A stretch of DNA of 64,000 nt from Ascaris suum (lineage: Eukaryota > Nematoda > Chromadorea > Rhabditida > Ascarididae). Shown here piece by piece: positions 26,163 to 39,068 of this stretch. Within the stretch, counting starts at the first letter, position 1. Every line of letters starts with the position of its first letter. A model generated the notes under the pieces. That model was not told the DNA's origin, did not search any database, and saw only the letters and a list, made by a program, of their open reading frames with translations. The DNA is taken from the NCBI GenBank assembly GCA_013433145.1, contig CM024182.1:372001-436000 (forward strand), read 5' to 3'. The position numbers and the translations under genes are program-made.

Positions 26163-26164
<2 letters not shown>

Positions 26165-26242
<78 letters not shown>
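26165..26242. repeat. (AT)39 microsatellite
   Basis: 78 bp of uninterrupted AT dinucleotide. The 165-codon ORF spanning it is largely Ile-Tyr and is not a gene. Confidence 0.97.
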
Positions 26243-26246
<4 letters not shown>

Positions 26247-26479
26247 ATACACCTACAAATATATACAGTATATCTGTGTAGAGATACACACTTATGCGTA
26301 TTACTGTCATGGCTAACAAGCCCAGTTTCTCGTTCCACTTACTTGTTAATGTGCAAGCCCCTCTCCTATCTCAAAACGAACAGCCTCTATCGAAAATGGG
26401 CCGTCGTATTGCCACCACAACTTTTCTGGCTTGAGCGATTTCGCTCAACGCTGTTCGCCCAACTCCAGATCGGCTTTGT

Positions 26480-28180
26480 GTTAAACGGCTGCACCATTAG
26501 CGCATCCCGACGCTGCTATGCTGCAGGAAAACGCTAGAATCGCGACTTCGTGAGAGTACTACATGAGTCCTCAAAGGTGACGATTGCGGAAGCCGATTTC
26601 TCGATTGTTGCTGAAGCAGTGCATTAAGCAGGATTCCTAATCTTCTCGAGGCCCTGCAGTATGATCACATCGACTCATCGTCATCGAGCTACGATGTCGT
26701 TCCCAGCAGAACTCGACTACTTAAGGTTGTCTCACGCTTCCAACACTTGCGGGAGTATTCTTGTTTTTTATTTGCTTCAGTAAATAGTCGAAGGTAACGA
26801 CTCTACCTCAATATTATGTTCATAGGGACTATTCTGAGCATGAGTCGATTGAGGACCATAACTGGCCCTAACAAGCAGATAAACTTAACGCACAGGTGAA
26901 CATGGTGCATTCTGTCACATCTTCGTTGGGCAAAGGCTCCTCGCTAGACTATTTGTACTTAACAGTTGTCACACTCGATCGAGCTAATCCTCATCTGGCC
27001 TCCTCCATTCCTGAGGACAGCTCACCGATCCCAACACAACGACCATGTCATTCTCTTGTCTCCGCGCAGCCCTTCTTTCTCTCCGAGAAATCCTCACCGA
27101 ATTCCTTGTGCTCTAATTATTGCTCGCTCAATAGGAAAAAAGTAAACGACCTCACCGTTTTTTGTTGATCATTATACGCTGAAGGCAGTTTATAGTTCGG
27201 AGTCTTGGATTGACTGCGACAGTCGTCTGGTTGTCGTCTCTATATAAGTAATCCGTTTCCCCCACTCTCTCCAGCTACTTTCAGTTTCTGATTATCTCCT
27301 TAACTTCTGCTGCCCAACGGATTTCGCTCGTACGCACCTACCGGTTCTACATTGGTCTGTTATACATTATTAAATTGCTCGGTGATTATCTTCGGTTACT
27401 TCTCCAAACGACGAAACAATCATAGTGGGAGACCACTTCAGTTACCCACACATCAAGTTGAATGACCTTTCGTTCAAATGTGCTGGAACCACAAAAGCTT
27501 CGTCGATTGAATCATTAACAATCTATCAGTAACTGATCTAAGTTTATACGGTCACTGTAACAATGGAACCGTATTAGGTTTAATATTGAGGTTATAAACC
27601 TAAAAGGGTTACGAGTTGTCGTAGTAAATGACTTTTTTCCATATCCGATTAGTGTGCTGTTCTTTCATTTATCCATCTCTCTTAATGAAACAGGACTGCG
27701 CTTAGTAAGCGCCGAAATTTCCTTGAGGGGACCATCAAGCGGTCAACGAGATTATGATTAAGTTAGGATAACTTTTTTGCTATAACTTTCTTGATCGCCT
27801 TAGTCATTATCCACATAGAATTAAAAGCCTCGCTACTGCCATTAGACGAGTTACAAACAAAGAAATATAATCGGGTCCCAATCGTACAAAAGACTCAATC
27901 AGAAACTCAACATAGTTCTATTTCCTTTCAACGTTCACTTCAACATTAGCTAGATACGCAAAAATCAAAAAAATTCTCTCCATATTTTAGAAGTTTTCAA
28001 GGATTTTCAAAGTGTTGCTCCCTACTTCTGCGAATAAGCTCGTCGTTGTTACTTCGATAATTTCAACGAAGAAATTACTGCAGCGAAGTAGTGAATTTTT
28101 CTTTAGCAAAGTGCTCGTCTAGACCGAATTCCACAGCACGGCCACCTTCAGTTTGATCCATCAAGCTTGAAAGAAGTTAT
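26480..28180 (+). mobile_element. Decayed non-LTR retrotransposon, CR1-like endonuclease and linker region
   Basis: Broken reading frames with several stops and frame changes. Around 27421-27470 the translation IVGDHFSYPHIKLND matches the endonuclease core of CR1-type LINEs (pattern (I/L)xGDFNxPxIxW). About 200 nt before it, CDSRLVVVSI resembles the 'RLVVVYRPP' strand of the same domain. About 600 nt after it, SSEFFFSKVLV resembles the 'FNxFFxSVF' stretch that separates endonuclease from reverse transcriptase. No intact reverse transcriptase follows, so this looks like an old truncated copy. Boundaries are approximate. Confidence 0.5.
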
Positions 28181-28788
28181 GAAAAAAAAGGTGCACAAAA
28201 TACGTCGTAGAGTTTACAAGCACTTCTCATCTATCGGATAGCAAACACATCTTCACCAGAAAATATGTCGAGGTGCTCAATTCGCTTGAAATAAGAGTTG
28301 CTTATTGCGTGTGTTTTTTCATTTATCACCGACCTATGAAATTAGTTGCTCAGATGAGAGTAGTGCAGGATTTGAACATCTTGCAAGCTCTTCTGCGCAA
28401 TTTTGCATTCGTTTTCAAATCCGATTGATGTAGAATCGAAGCTAAATTGCTTCCAAAATGAATGCAAATTTGTAGGCACCCTTAAGTAATTATTACTCTT
28501 TCCGGTGGTAATAATCCAGTTTGAAGATTGCTATAGGAGATCACAACATCGTGCGCATTATAACTGTTAAATTACGTTGTTATTTTTTATTTTTTCTCTT
28601 TCAAGGAGTATGTTTTTTGCTTTACTCACTTTTTTCATACCTGTTGGCCGTTTCTATCTCATATACTTTTCGTAGAGTCGAATTTATTCAATTTTTTCTA
28701 TACAACTCTATTGTTTCAACATAATGTAATCGACATAGTTCAGCATGATGCGCAGTGAATGGTGGTAACTGAGCTGTTCACTTCTCAG

Positions 28789-28892
28789 AGAGAAGAGTTG
28801 AAAAGGATTGTAGATGATCGTGGTGGAGATGTCGTTAATAGTGAAAATAAGAGGCTGCTAAAATCGCTTGCGTTCCACACGAGGGATAAGAG
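28789..28892 (+). other. Isolated exon-like segment
   Basis: Flanked by CACTTCTCAG at the 5' side and AG|GTTTTTG at the 3' side, open for 34 codons plus 2 nt. Its translation starts REELKRIVDDRGGDVVNSEN, charged and helix-like, unlike the low-complexity shadows around it. No partner exon was found on the plus strand, so it may be an orphan exon or chance. Confidence 0.25.
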
Positions 28893-31800
28893 GTTTTTGT
28901 TTTTTTTTCCCGGTTCTAGGATATTCAGTTTTCAAGGATATTCAATGAAGGGCTTTTATTACTATTTACTAGATAATAATTGTTTGTGAAACATGACACT
29001 ATTAACGTCATATATATCGCGGCACTAATGTTTTTTGATTTGCCATTGATTAAAGGCGTTGAGGAACTCGTTTAAGAACTGATATAATCGTTGATGAAGC
29101 ATTGATAGTGCATTATAACTTGCAGGATATCAATCATCACTATGCAAATAAACTTTGGACGAAATAACATTGATTACCGTCCGATAGGGTTATACCTAAT
29201 AGTTTTTATAATTAACTGTCTACATTAATTCTTTTGAATTGATCTTTTATTGTAATAATATCAGCCATTTGAATAGTGATATTTTTATATTGAATCAAAA
29301 CAAGACACATTATATCGTTGTTGGCTGTTTGTTTTTTAAGTGCAATAGTTTGAGAAAAGGTAAAACAAGTATTGACGAGATATGTGCATATCCACTCATC
29401 ATACTAAGAGCTAATTTATTTTTTATAGCTAATGACAATAGCTAATTTATTTTTATTTTCGTGGATCTTTTCTTTCAAATCTAGCTTCATGATCACTGAC
29501 CGATCACTTGTTCGCCAATATTTCATTCTACTGTCTATGTGGGTTGCTTGTTTCGCTCTAGTCAAATTAGCCCTTATCGCCGATCTCGTTTATTCCTATT
29601 TGATGTTTCAATGTTTTTCATGAAAAAATTGAGGAGTAAAATGTTTAAAAAAAAACGTAATAACTATGAAATTCGAATGTTGTTATTTTGTTTGTGAGCA
29701 AAGTCCATTGCAGCAGTACTCTCTCAAAAGAATCACTCTTATTTTAATGCAAGAATGTGATTCACATTCTTTTTTTTTTCATTTGCCATGACATCCGACT
29801 TTCTAAAACGAAAATATTTTCCGTTGAATTTCATCGTTTCGTTTGAAACTTCTTTTTTTTTTTTTTTTTAAATCAGAAGCAATGATCAATTATGCATTTA
29901 TTGTTTACTCGTTTTAAGTGTATGAGAAGGGCAAGCATCCTTCATTTAAAAGAAAGTTGTTTTATATTAGTATACATCTCGACGTAAGTATACGCAAATA
30001 GGAAATACGATGTAAGCTGAATAACAAATAACTTTGGAAAACTCGATTTATATTCAAGACTCTCTTTTTTTGAGGAGGGAAAAAAAGGTGAAAAAAGACT
30101 TGCAGGTCTCTGAAATGGCTATGGATTAGAAATTGATGCTGCAGTACTTTATAGAATTCTCATAAAATCCATCTTTTATTCGAAATATTTTTTTAAAGAG
30201 TTTCTTATATGTTCATTTCAACCGTCTATGATTGCCGATCTGAATTCGTACATATACTATGAAATGTAAATGAAATATATAACTTAAGTAGTAGTAGGGC
30301 GATATGGATTAGGAAGTAAAATTTTTGATAAACGCAATTTAGATATCGCTATCAAAATATATCACTCAATTTTTGCATTTTTGTACTACTTTTACCGGTG
30401 AAAAAAAAAAACTTCGAATATAGCGTTGAACTAAAAATTCGATGATCGCGGAAAACGCTGAAAAGCGCAAATTTCGATTTCTTTGATCGCATTTTTAAAC
30501 TTGATTAATTTTCGAGGCACTTAATTGATCGTTAAAAAATTTTCTATTTGCTGCTTCGCAAAGTGAAGTTTTAATAATTCATTTAGTACATTTAGTGGGC
30601 AATAAACTTCATAACTCTTTTTTAAGCAAATTTGTTAGCAATAAACTTAAGCGAAGCACGAATCTTGGCATTTCATTGCGTAATTTGTTAGCGTCATTAC
30701 TCGTGCACTTTTCGCCATAGATATGATCATGATTGACTTGCTGATGAATATATTAAGTTGTACCGGAATAATCTATGCCTTCAGATTTATTTCACTATGA
30801 CTTCTAGTCCATTTCATTGCGCTATTAGTTCAGCTTCCTAGACAGTGGCATCGTGTTGCCACATTTAGGCAACTTACACGAATCCATTTCCGCACAGCAT
30901 TTGAATAAAAATGAAAGAAGTCGTGGCACTGGAGTAGCGATATCTCGCTATCTTGACGAGAAATATTGTCGATAATATTACTTACATTGTATTTCGAGTG
31001 ATTCTGTTAAGCACTTCCATCCCAAAAGTCTTCAGGTTGTAATGTTTTATCTTTGTGCGGCCCAAACTCCAAATATGAACGTCGACTAAAATCGTAACGC
31101 CGAATTTACATCACTTTTTGCAACAGTAGATTTGGCTTTTAGTGCAGCGAGTTTATTATTTTATGATATGATTTGCCAATATAACAGCTATGATGTCACT
31201 CATAGGCATCGTGGCACAACGTCAGTAAGTAATCTTCTGTCCAAAAACGCTTTGCCCGGGTACAACAAAGACCTTTGGGCTGCAACTATCCTTAATTGAG
31301 GCTGATTTGTGTGCCATGAAAATGTTTTCTTTGATTGCACAATCATAGCGTGATGGAAAAGTCCTATCATCACGAGTGATAGTGTTTTTTTCTCTCATTT
31401 GAACTAAGAAAATATGAGGAAGTAAAGCATGAAGCCCGAACTGAAGGCATACGTAATTCGGCAACTGGAGAGGCTAATATGACTAACTTGGACATATTGC
31501 ATTCGAAAGTTTACACAATCGAAAGCTTAAAAGACATCATGAGATATGATTGATCGCTTTTTTTCAATGCTTTCAATTTTTAATTATTTTAGTAATTTTA
31601 AAACTGCAGCTCTAAAATTGTGATAACCGCTTTTTTTAAATGGCATGCGTTATTGTAAAGATGCTGAGGCAATCCTCACTGCTTCACCTTAGAGTTTGTT
31701 TGCACTAAACGGCACCTCGCTCTCAACTTTCTTCTCTGCTCTTTTTCTAAGTTCAAGTGTTTTTTTTTTTTTCATGTCATAAACGTTTCGCGTAGTTGAT

Positions 31801-33673
31801 ATGTAATATCGAAGGGGATGAATCAATGCAAGAAGTTGCAATCCTCTTGCAGTCACTGTAAGTTCAAGTATCATCTACGTGCTTGTGCATATTTTTATGC
31901 AATTATTTTCCAGAGTTTCACCATTATTTTTTGCCGCTTACAGTGAATTGTGATTCCCCAGATACTCACCTCGCATTGAGAAATAATTTGTGGAAAATTT
32001 TTTAGAATTATATCAGTTTGAATTTCCACGATATTACCTACGTATACTATGAGAGCTTCTTTCTAAAAAAAACCTGTTAATACGTATATCGATAACACAT
32101 ACATAATCAGTATGCGAAAATAGTGCAGTACAAAGTAAAGCAGCATTAGCTATCGAGTTTTGGCCACTAAAATGAACAATCCACTTTGAAGCGTGAAGCC
32201 TCATTGTTTTTATTTCATTTTCATGAGCTCTTTTGAGACAAAATGAATCGTATTTTGTTGTATTAAAGTTTGATGAATGGATTCACTTGGAGATATCCAC
32301 TGCAGCTAATAGACTGCAGCGCGTTATCCATGCAAAGCAACGCTTCAAAACATGAATATCAGTCTTCAATATGTCTTTCCATCAACGAGTTAGCCCACCA
32401 GTTATCAATACCACGAGGATGCACTTTTTAATTGTAGTTGATCCTAGTTCGAATTTTTTTTCTGCAAGGGGGAATTAATTGTTCAAAAATTTGTTAGTCT
32501 CCATCATACCAGCTTGAGGCTGTTCAACTCGATAGATTAGAGTATTTAGCTATGGTCTAAGGTAGACTGCATAAAAGCTGCTGCAAGAAATCGACTTATA
32601 TTTAGAAACTGCAGAAACGCTCTCGCTGATTAATGAAAGCATATCGCATTCTTTAGGATTTACTCTCGTTTTCTCAATTTTAAACTGGCTAGAATGCTTT
32701 GATTTATGCTCAGGTGTTTCATCTTGTGACTATCATATCATTTCTATCAAAAGTTTCAAACAAATGCAAACAACGAATTATAGATTAAATTGAATGCCAT
32801 TGAGGTGCATAAAAGTTAGCAGTTTTGTAAGAAAGAATTCAAAAATAGCGGTTTTAAGGGGGTTCTATAACCATTTATCAAAGCAAATGATACAGCAGCA
32901 TACTCTCTCATAACTGATTATAGAAAGAAAAGGTCAACTCTTCATAATCTTTGCAAGTGTTTTATTGCGGACAAACATATCGGCCAGAGTTTTGTACGAA
33001 ACACTCATCAACGCTTCGCCCATTTTCGTTACATCTGTCGAATTTTTTTACACCTTATTTGGCATCGTATTAGAGTTGTTAGGAATATCATTGTAATTTG
33101 AGATATTTTTTCATGAAGGAACTGAAATTTAACCGAAGAAATTTGTAGGCATACCTTGTTTTGTTCATCCACAGATAACGACTCTTAGCTTGATTGAGAA
33201 AAAGGTAAAGAATACTGAACATTTGGCGTCCATCTATGATTTTTCATCAAATTTCGTGGAATTTTCAATTTATTCAGTGACTGTTCGGCGTCTAATTACG
33301 GCCAGTTTCTGGAGGTCTCTGAATTCGTGATCAGATCTCTCGTTGGATGAGATCGCCTGGAGGAGGGCAATAGGTGACTGCTGAAGAGAATGTCCACTTG
33401 TGCTATGACTTCGAAACTACTTTTAACGTATGAAGGAAGGCAATGCTTTGCGTGGATGCCAACATAGCGTCTCTTGTTGAATTGGACACTTTCGCCTAAT
33501 TACACTAGAAAAGAGCGTCATTGACAGCACAGCAAACTTGATGTTTTGCCTGTCGGAAAGAACGGAAATCAAAAAAAAAAAAGGATTGCGATTTACTTTG
33601 TGGAAACATTCGCTTTTACTGATGTCTGCCTCATTTGACGTATTTGAAAAAATTTTTGGCCGTTGATTTTACT

Positions 33674-33706
33674 AAAAATAAAAAATAAAAAATAAAAAAT
33701 AAAAAT
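33674..33706. repeat. (AAAAAT)n simple repeat
   Basis: About five tandem AAAAAT/AAAAATA units. Confidence 0.9.
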
Positions 33707-35532
33707 TCTTACAATTCAAATGATTTGACTTTATTGTCCAAAGAAATTTTTAATAGATTAAACGTTAAGTTTTTCTTTGAAACATTTATTAGCATTTTAG
33801 ATGAATCACTTTAACTTAGAAATATTTTATTAATTCAATAAGAAATTTTCTTTGAAAAGATTTCTAAATTATTTCTGCAAATGCAAATCTTTTTTCGTCA
33901 CTTCAAAAAAAAAAAAAATCAATGTAGGATTTTTTTTTTTTCTATTCGCGAATGTTACACAGTCGATCGATTCTGTTTATCGATTATCAAGGCGGGAAGC
34001 AAACGCCCAATCACATGATTTCCCAATTAGATATTTTTACGCGTTTAATCAATGATAGCAATTTGTTCATAGAATTTTATTGACATCCACTTTTCAATTC
34101 TTTTTTTTTTCTATTTACTTGAATAGATATTGATATGAATTTATTTCTTTTTGTCAATGTAACATTATTTTTAGGCGCCTTTGGATTGAACCGATATCCG
34201 TTGAATCATGCACTTATGTTCAGAGCTATTACTTCGATAGAAGATAGATCGTCAGATTACACACATATTCTCCCATAGCATTGGAATGTGTCTAGACAAC
34301 CGCCGCATTTTGCCAACGCTCTTTAATATTCATCGCTCCGTAAAATTTCCGTTAGAATTCGATTGTTAGTACAAATTTCCCACAACATTATTAACGCTTC
34401 ACTCTAGCATCCCGTAGAAATTTCGACGAGGAAAATTTTGCTTGAAGTTGATTTCATTAATTAACTTGAAATATATAAAATATGCGTTAATTTTTTCCAC
34501 TATTATTTCATTATTCACTTTTTTACGAACGATAGATGAAAAACGTGAATGGGAAGGGTTGCGCTATTTATTGCTTTGAAGGAAAAACATTCTCGTCGGT
34601 GAACTTTTAGTGGCGTGCATTTCGAAAAGAACTTTTTTAAGCGAAAATTTTCCACATTCCTTCCGAAGGCTCCGTTTCATATCTTACATAAGCGTCTGCT
34701 AATCTTCGTTTACAATATATTACGGTATTATATATGAACTTTTTCATCTACGAGTATATGTCTATGTACTTATCTAATTCAAAGTTTCTTCTTGCAGAAA
34801 CTGTTGAAATCCATGCTATGAAATTATTTGGTCGATATTTTTATATCTTGGGTTAATTTAGTAAATCAATTCTTAAGTTGATCCACTCGTCTTCAGAATA
34901 AAGTATAGGCACTCTATGTGCGTGAAATATATACACGTTTTAAAACTGATCATTGATTGTTAAAACCTTGCTGGGATCCTTTATTAGTATCGGTCATTTA
35001 TATTGAAGAAATGATCATTTCGTGCACGAACATCGGATCTATTCAAATATGAATACATCTTATAGTTTCATCACTAAAATGAAGATGAGTATGGCCGCAA
35101 GAATTCATACATCAATTTTTAAACACTTAAACTTTATCGCTCAATTAGCTTAGCTTATTTGTATCGCAATTCTGGCTGATTTCATAGCTTTAATGCTTAT
35201 TGCTCATCTCCAACTCATTTTTGTCGATAATTTTTTTTGCCCTCTTTTATTTGCTGGTGTCTCTTAATCGGTTTTTAAGATTTTCTGAATTGAGACTTTG
35301 TATTTTGCTCAAAATTCTTTCTTATTCCTTGGCCTAAAATCACTATTTATTTTAAAGGATATCTTTTTTTGTTTGTAATGTTACTTCAGTTTTACTTTTT
35401 CTTTCTTTTCGAGCTTCTAGTCAAAGTATTTATTTTCCCTTCTCTAAAATATCGGTTTTTAATCTGTACAGATGGAAGCAATAAGACAATAGATGGATCC
35501 ACAGCAATAGTATACTGCGGAAATTTTGACGA

Positions 35533-35724
35533 ATGGGCCAGCAGTTGCCGAAATCCGATCTAAGACTGACATATCTGTGGCTGCATATTAAGCAAAACGA
35601 ACACGGGCGATGGAATGAGCCTGAAACGTTCAGATTTTTTCCGTCTGAGATAACTCGATGGCTTAGTATAAGCTGCTCGAATTGTCCATGGCAGAATAAC
35701 CGATCAGCGAGGAACGCAGTTTAA
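35533..35724 (+). other. Coding-like small ORF, unidentified
   Basis: 63 codons from ATG to TAA with balanced composition (contains LWLHIKQNEHGRWNEPETF and SCSNCPWQNN). An overlapping frame just upstream (from about 35472, after TCTGTACAG) is also open. No domain recognised. It could be a single exon or a transposon remnant. Confidence 0.2.
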
Positions 35725-38639
35725 CTGAAATGGTTTTGACTAAACGCAACAGTTTCAATTACAAATGGCGTTTATTAGAATGTGCTTATTCGATGGTGGT
35801 ATCCGCCTAGATTTTCTTCTTTAATTTGAACGTTGATCGTTTCTTTTTTGAATTATTTTTAACCCACTTCGCAGCCAAAGTGTATGTAGAGGGGGTTTTT
35901 AACAATTAAAGCTCACAGCGAGTTGCGGAATTTTCTTCCAATTCTGAAAGATTGTTTGAAATTCAAAATTAATGGGAATTTTAATCTCATTGACACTTTT
36001 AAAACACAATCCATCTTCCACTGATATGGCGATTGTTCGTAAATATGATCCTGTCAATCTCTATTTATTTTTCACTTTTTTTTTCGAGAAATATCACAGA
36101 TCAATTGCTATGCAATATTTTTTCCCCTAATCATTCTGCGAGACTAAGAGTTTTTTTAGAGACCGCATTGAGAAGGTGCTCCTCGCTAAAGTCTTGCTGC
36201 CTCGTGATAAATAAAGAGACGCACGATACCTTCTATTACTTTTTTTTATTTGAAGAGTATCCTTCACTTGTTCCTCTCTCGTCTCTATTTTTGCGGAACT
36301 GAAATTTTATAACTTTTGACGATCGTTACTGCCAAGTTTCCGTAAATATGGAGTGCTTTGAAAAGGTTCTTCTAAAATATCGGGTATGCGCGCACGTTTT
36401 TCCTTTAATCAACATTGCCAGCAGCTTCATTCATGTCAGTATTTTCGAATAAAAGGTCAGAGTTTAATGTCTTTTATCATAAAGCGATACTGTATCAAAG
36501 AATATTACATATAATAGTACTGCTAGTAAAGAAGGAGGAATTGGGAAGGCGAGAAAGGGCTGGCAACTGAGAAGAAGGCAAGGATGCCTGAGAAGCTTTT
36601 CGAGGACAATGCTGTCCAAATCGCTACACAACTTTAAAAAACTGCGTTCCTATCGAGGGGTCTCCAAAACGAATGTCTTCTTTACACGTCATGCTAATTA
36701 TTGGTTTTATCGACTGCGATATGGCGTTTAGAGGGAGTTTTTCTTCAATATAAATAGGCAACAATGCTATTATCGAATCGCTTTACTGAGTCGGCTTAGC
36801 CAATACCTGTTGAAAAAAAGGCGGCCAGATGTGGTGGAAGCAGCTAGTTGTCTTTCGAAACAAATTTCGCATTTAAAGTTTTCTCACATAATCCATCTAT
36901 TTCGTCTTCAATTACCGTCTTCTTCCGAATGCGGTAATTGCTTGGTGTTCATGTGAATAAATGATTATGCTGACATAAAGGAGAGTTAAATATGAGTTCT
37001 TGTTTTGAAGCAACAAGTGGCGCAACAATGCATCTATCAGCTTTTTGAGGTGCCCTAATTTTTTAATGATTGTATTGGAGAACTGTGATTGGAGTCAGTA
37101 ATCGATTTTTCGGGATTTGACAAAACTGCTATACTCAAAATAAATTAGAAAGCTCCATACATTAAATGGCTTTAAATAATAAAAATAAGCTTGTTTTTCT
37201 TTCTCGATATGCCAAAGCTTTTAATGTTCGTTGATGGAGGCGTCATTTAAACGGATGCTACTTTGAGCGATCTTAGCAAAGATCTCGCGCCGTTTACTTT
37301 CAAACGGGTAATTATCCTCAGAAAACTTAATTGTGTATTTGTGTAGTTGAATATGCTAAAGATAAATTTCCGTATATTTATCGGCAATCTTTTCCAACTC
37401 TTTTCCGCAGCAGTCTTTATTCGATGAATTGGTTCCGCTTTCAAAATAGCTTTATTAACCATTGTGAGCAATGAGAGTAATAAAAATATTAGATGATGTA
37501 AAATTAAATTTCAGTAGGAATAGATTTGAGAAGAAATTTTTTTTGCGCTGTTTGAGATGCACTTGACGAAATTTGATTTTCCAGTTCACTTGAAATAACC
37601 ACTTTTGTGGGTATCGATGGCGCAATTTTCGCTGAAAGTTCTCTCCTCGAACACATAAAAACGCACATTTCGGGCATAAATAATTTTGAGAACGCATTTG
37701 CTTCGTCTATATGCAGCAGTTGGGCTAGTCTATACTTTAAACATCGTTACATTCATCCTTGTTCAATGATTTGATGTGTGCCAGTCATTCGAAGAAGGTA
37801 TCTTTGCAGCACTAAAACTTCACCAGATAAAAAAAAGTTGAAGTTTTATGTAATACAGTATTTCACTCAATGAAACGGCAATTTTCAGTTCATCTAGCTT
37901 TATTTCTTATCAATTCGATACATCAGTCAACGTGTCGCTTTTTCTTTTTCAATAAGTAAATATCCATTAATATTTATGGAAAAAAAGGAATAAATTGGAT
38001 CATGAAGTGCCTTGTTTAGTTGCAGTTAGAAAAAAAAAATTAGAATGATTCGACAACAATTGTAATTAGAAAATCAGCAATGGCAATTCACTTGTTTCAA
38101 GGAACAACCATCAAAAAGCATAAAATAGCGACACTTTTTTAAAAAATATTTGTAATTACTTTCAAATTTCATGGATTAATCCCAATACGCAATTAGAGAT
38201 CACTCTAATAGCGCAGATTGTAGTCAGTAAATTTTGCAATTCTAATTGCAAGATTATCCGAATTGAAACTGCCAGCCAGATGGATATACATGAAGATGAA
38301 TGCGTACTAATATAACTAGAATTTTCCCATACATTTTCGTGAAGCAAATTTTTTCATTAATGCAAAAAAAGAAGCACTTCTTGCATTAGCATTTTCGCTA
38401 GACTGTCTTTTATATATTCTAAAAAGGTGAGACATGAGCGATATCGATGGATTTGCAGTGGACCTGAGTTCAGTCTATTGAAAGCGACCACAGTACGGAA
38501 TATACAAAAATACATCGTTGAAAGGAATATTATAGAAAGATTAGGCAATTATGCAAATATTTGGGCAACTTAAGGCCTTGAACTCAAACAGTGGAGCCTT
38601 TCTCTATCGTATTGTGGTGCAGTTAGCAATAATAGGTTT

Positions 38640-39068
38640 TTGAGAATTTTCCATCAGCGAAAAGTTAATTATGCAATTAAAATCATTTCAATGAAGTCAC
38701 TTTGTGGCTCGAATGTCTTTCAATACTTTTTGCGTAGCAGGTGGTCCAACAAAAAGAAGAGTTCACGGCATTTCGTAATACTTCTCGAAGCAGTTCGCTT
38801 CAGTTGGCGTCATAGTTCAAATGCTCGTAATAAGCTAACCGTTTATATACTTGTCCTAAGGGTTAATCGAGTTCTTTACTTAATGACTGGCATACCTATT
38901 TCTGGATTGATCTCGATTATGTATCATTATCTAAAGCCAACTGTAGGCTTGTTCCTTGGCTTTTGTGCAGTGAGCACTTCGATGAAAGCCATCTTCTGTG
39001 TGCACCTTTATTATCGCATAGGTAACGTTAGTACTGAATTTTTAGAGCAATATGGAAGTTATCTTTGA
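38640..39068 (+). other. 142-codon ORF with hydrophobic C-terminal half, unidentified
   Basis: Open from a TTG codon. The second half has two hydrophobic stretches, YLMTGIPISGLISIMY and VGLFLGFCAVSTS, which could be membrane helices of a chemoreceptor-like fragment. No canonical start, splice sites or family motif are seen. It is long for chance in this base composition but not decisive. Confidence 0.2.

Larger units (their letters stand above)
20566..26164. other. Gene-poor intergenic DNA
   Basis: No exon I can support. It should include the unlocated first exon and promoter of the NADH:flavin oxidoreductase gene, just above 20565. G-rich purine tracts occur at about 22231-22262 and 23719-23742. 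Patches around 21380-21500 and 22360-22560 are less AT-rich and open in several frames, more like repeat relics than genes. Confidence 0.5.
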
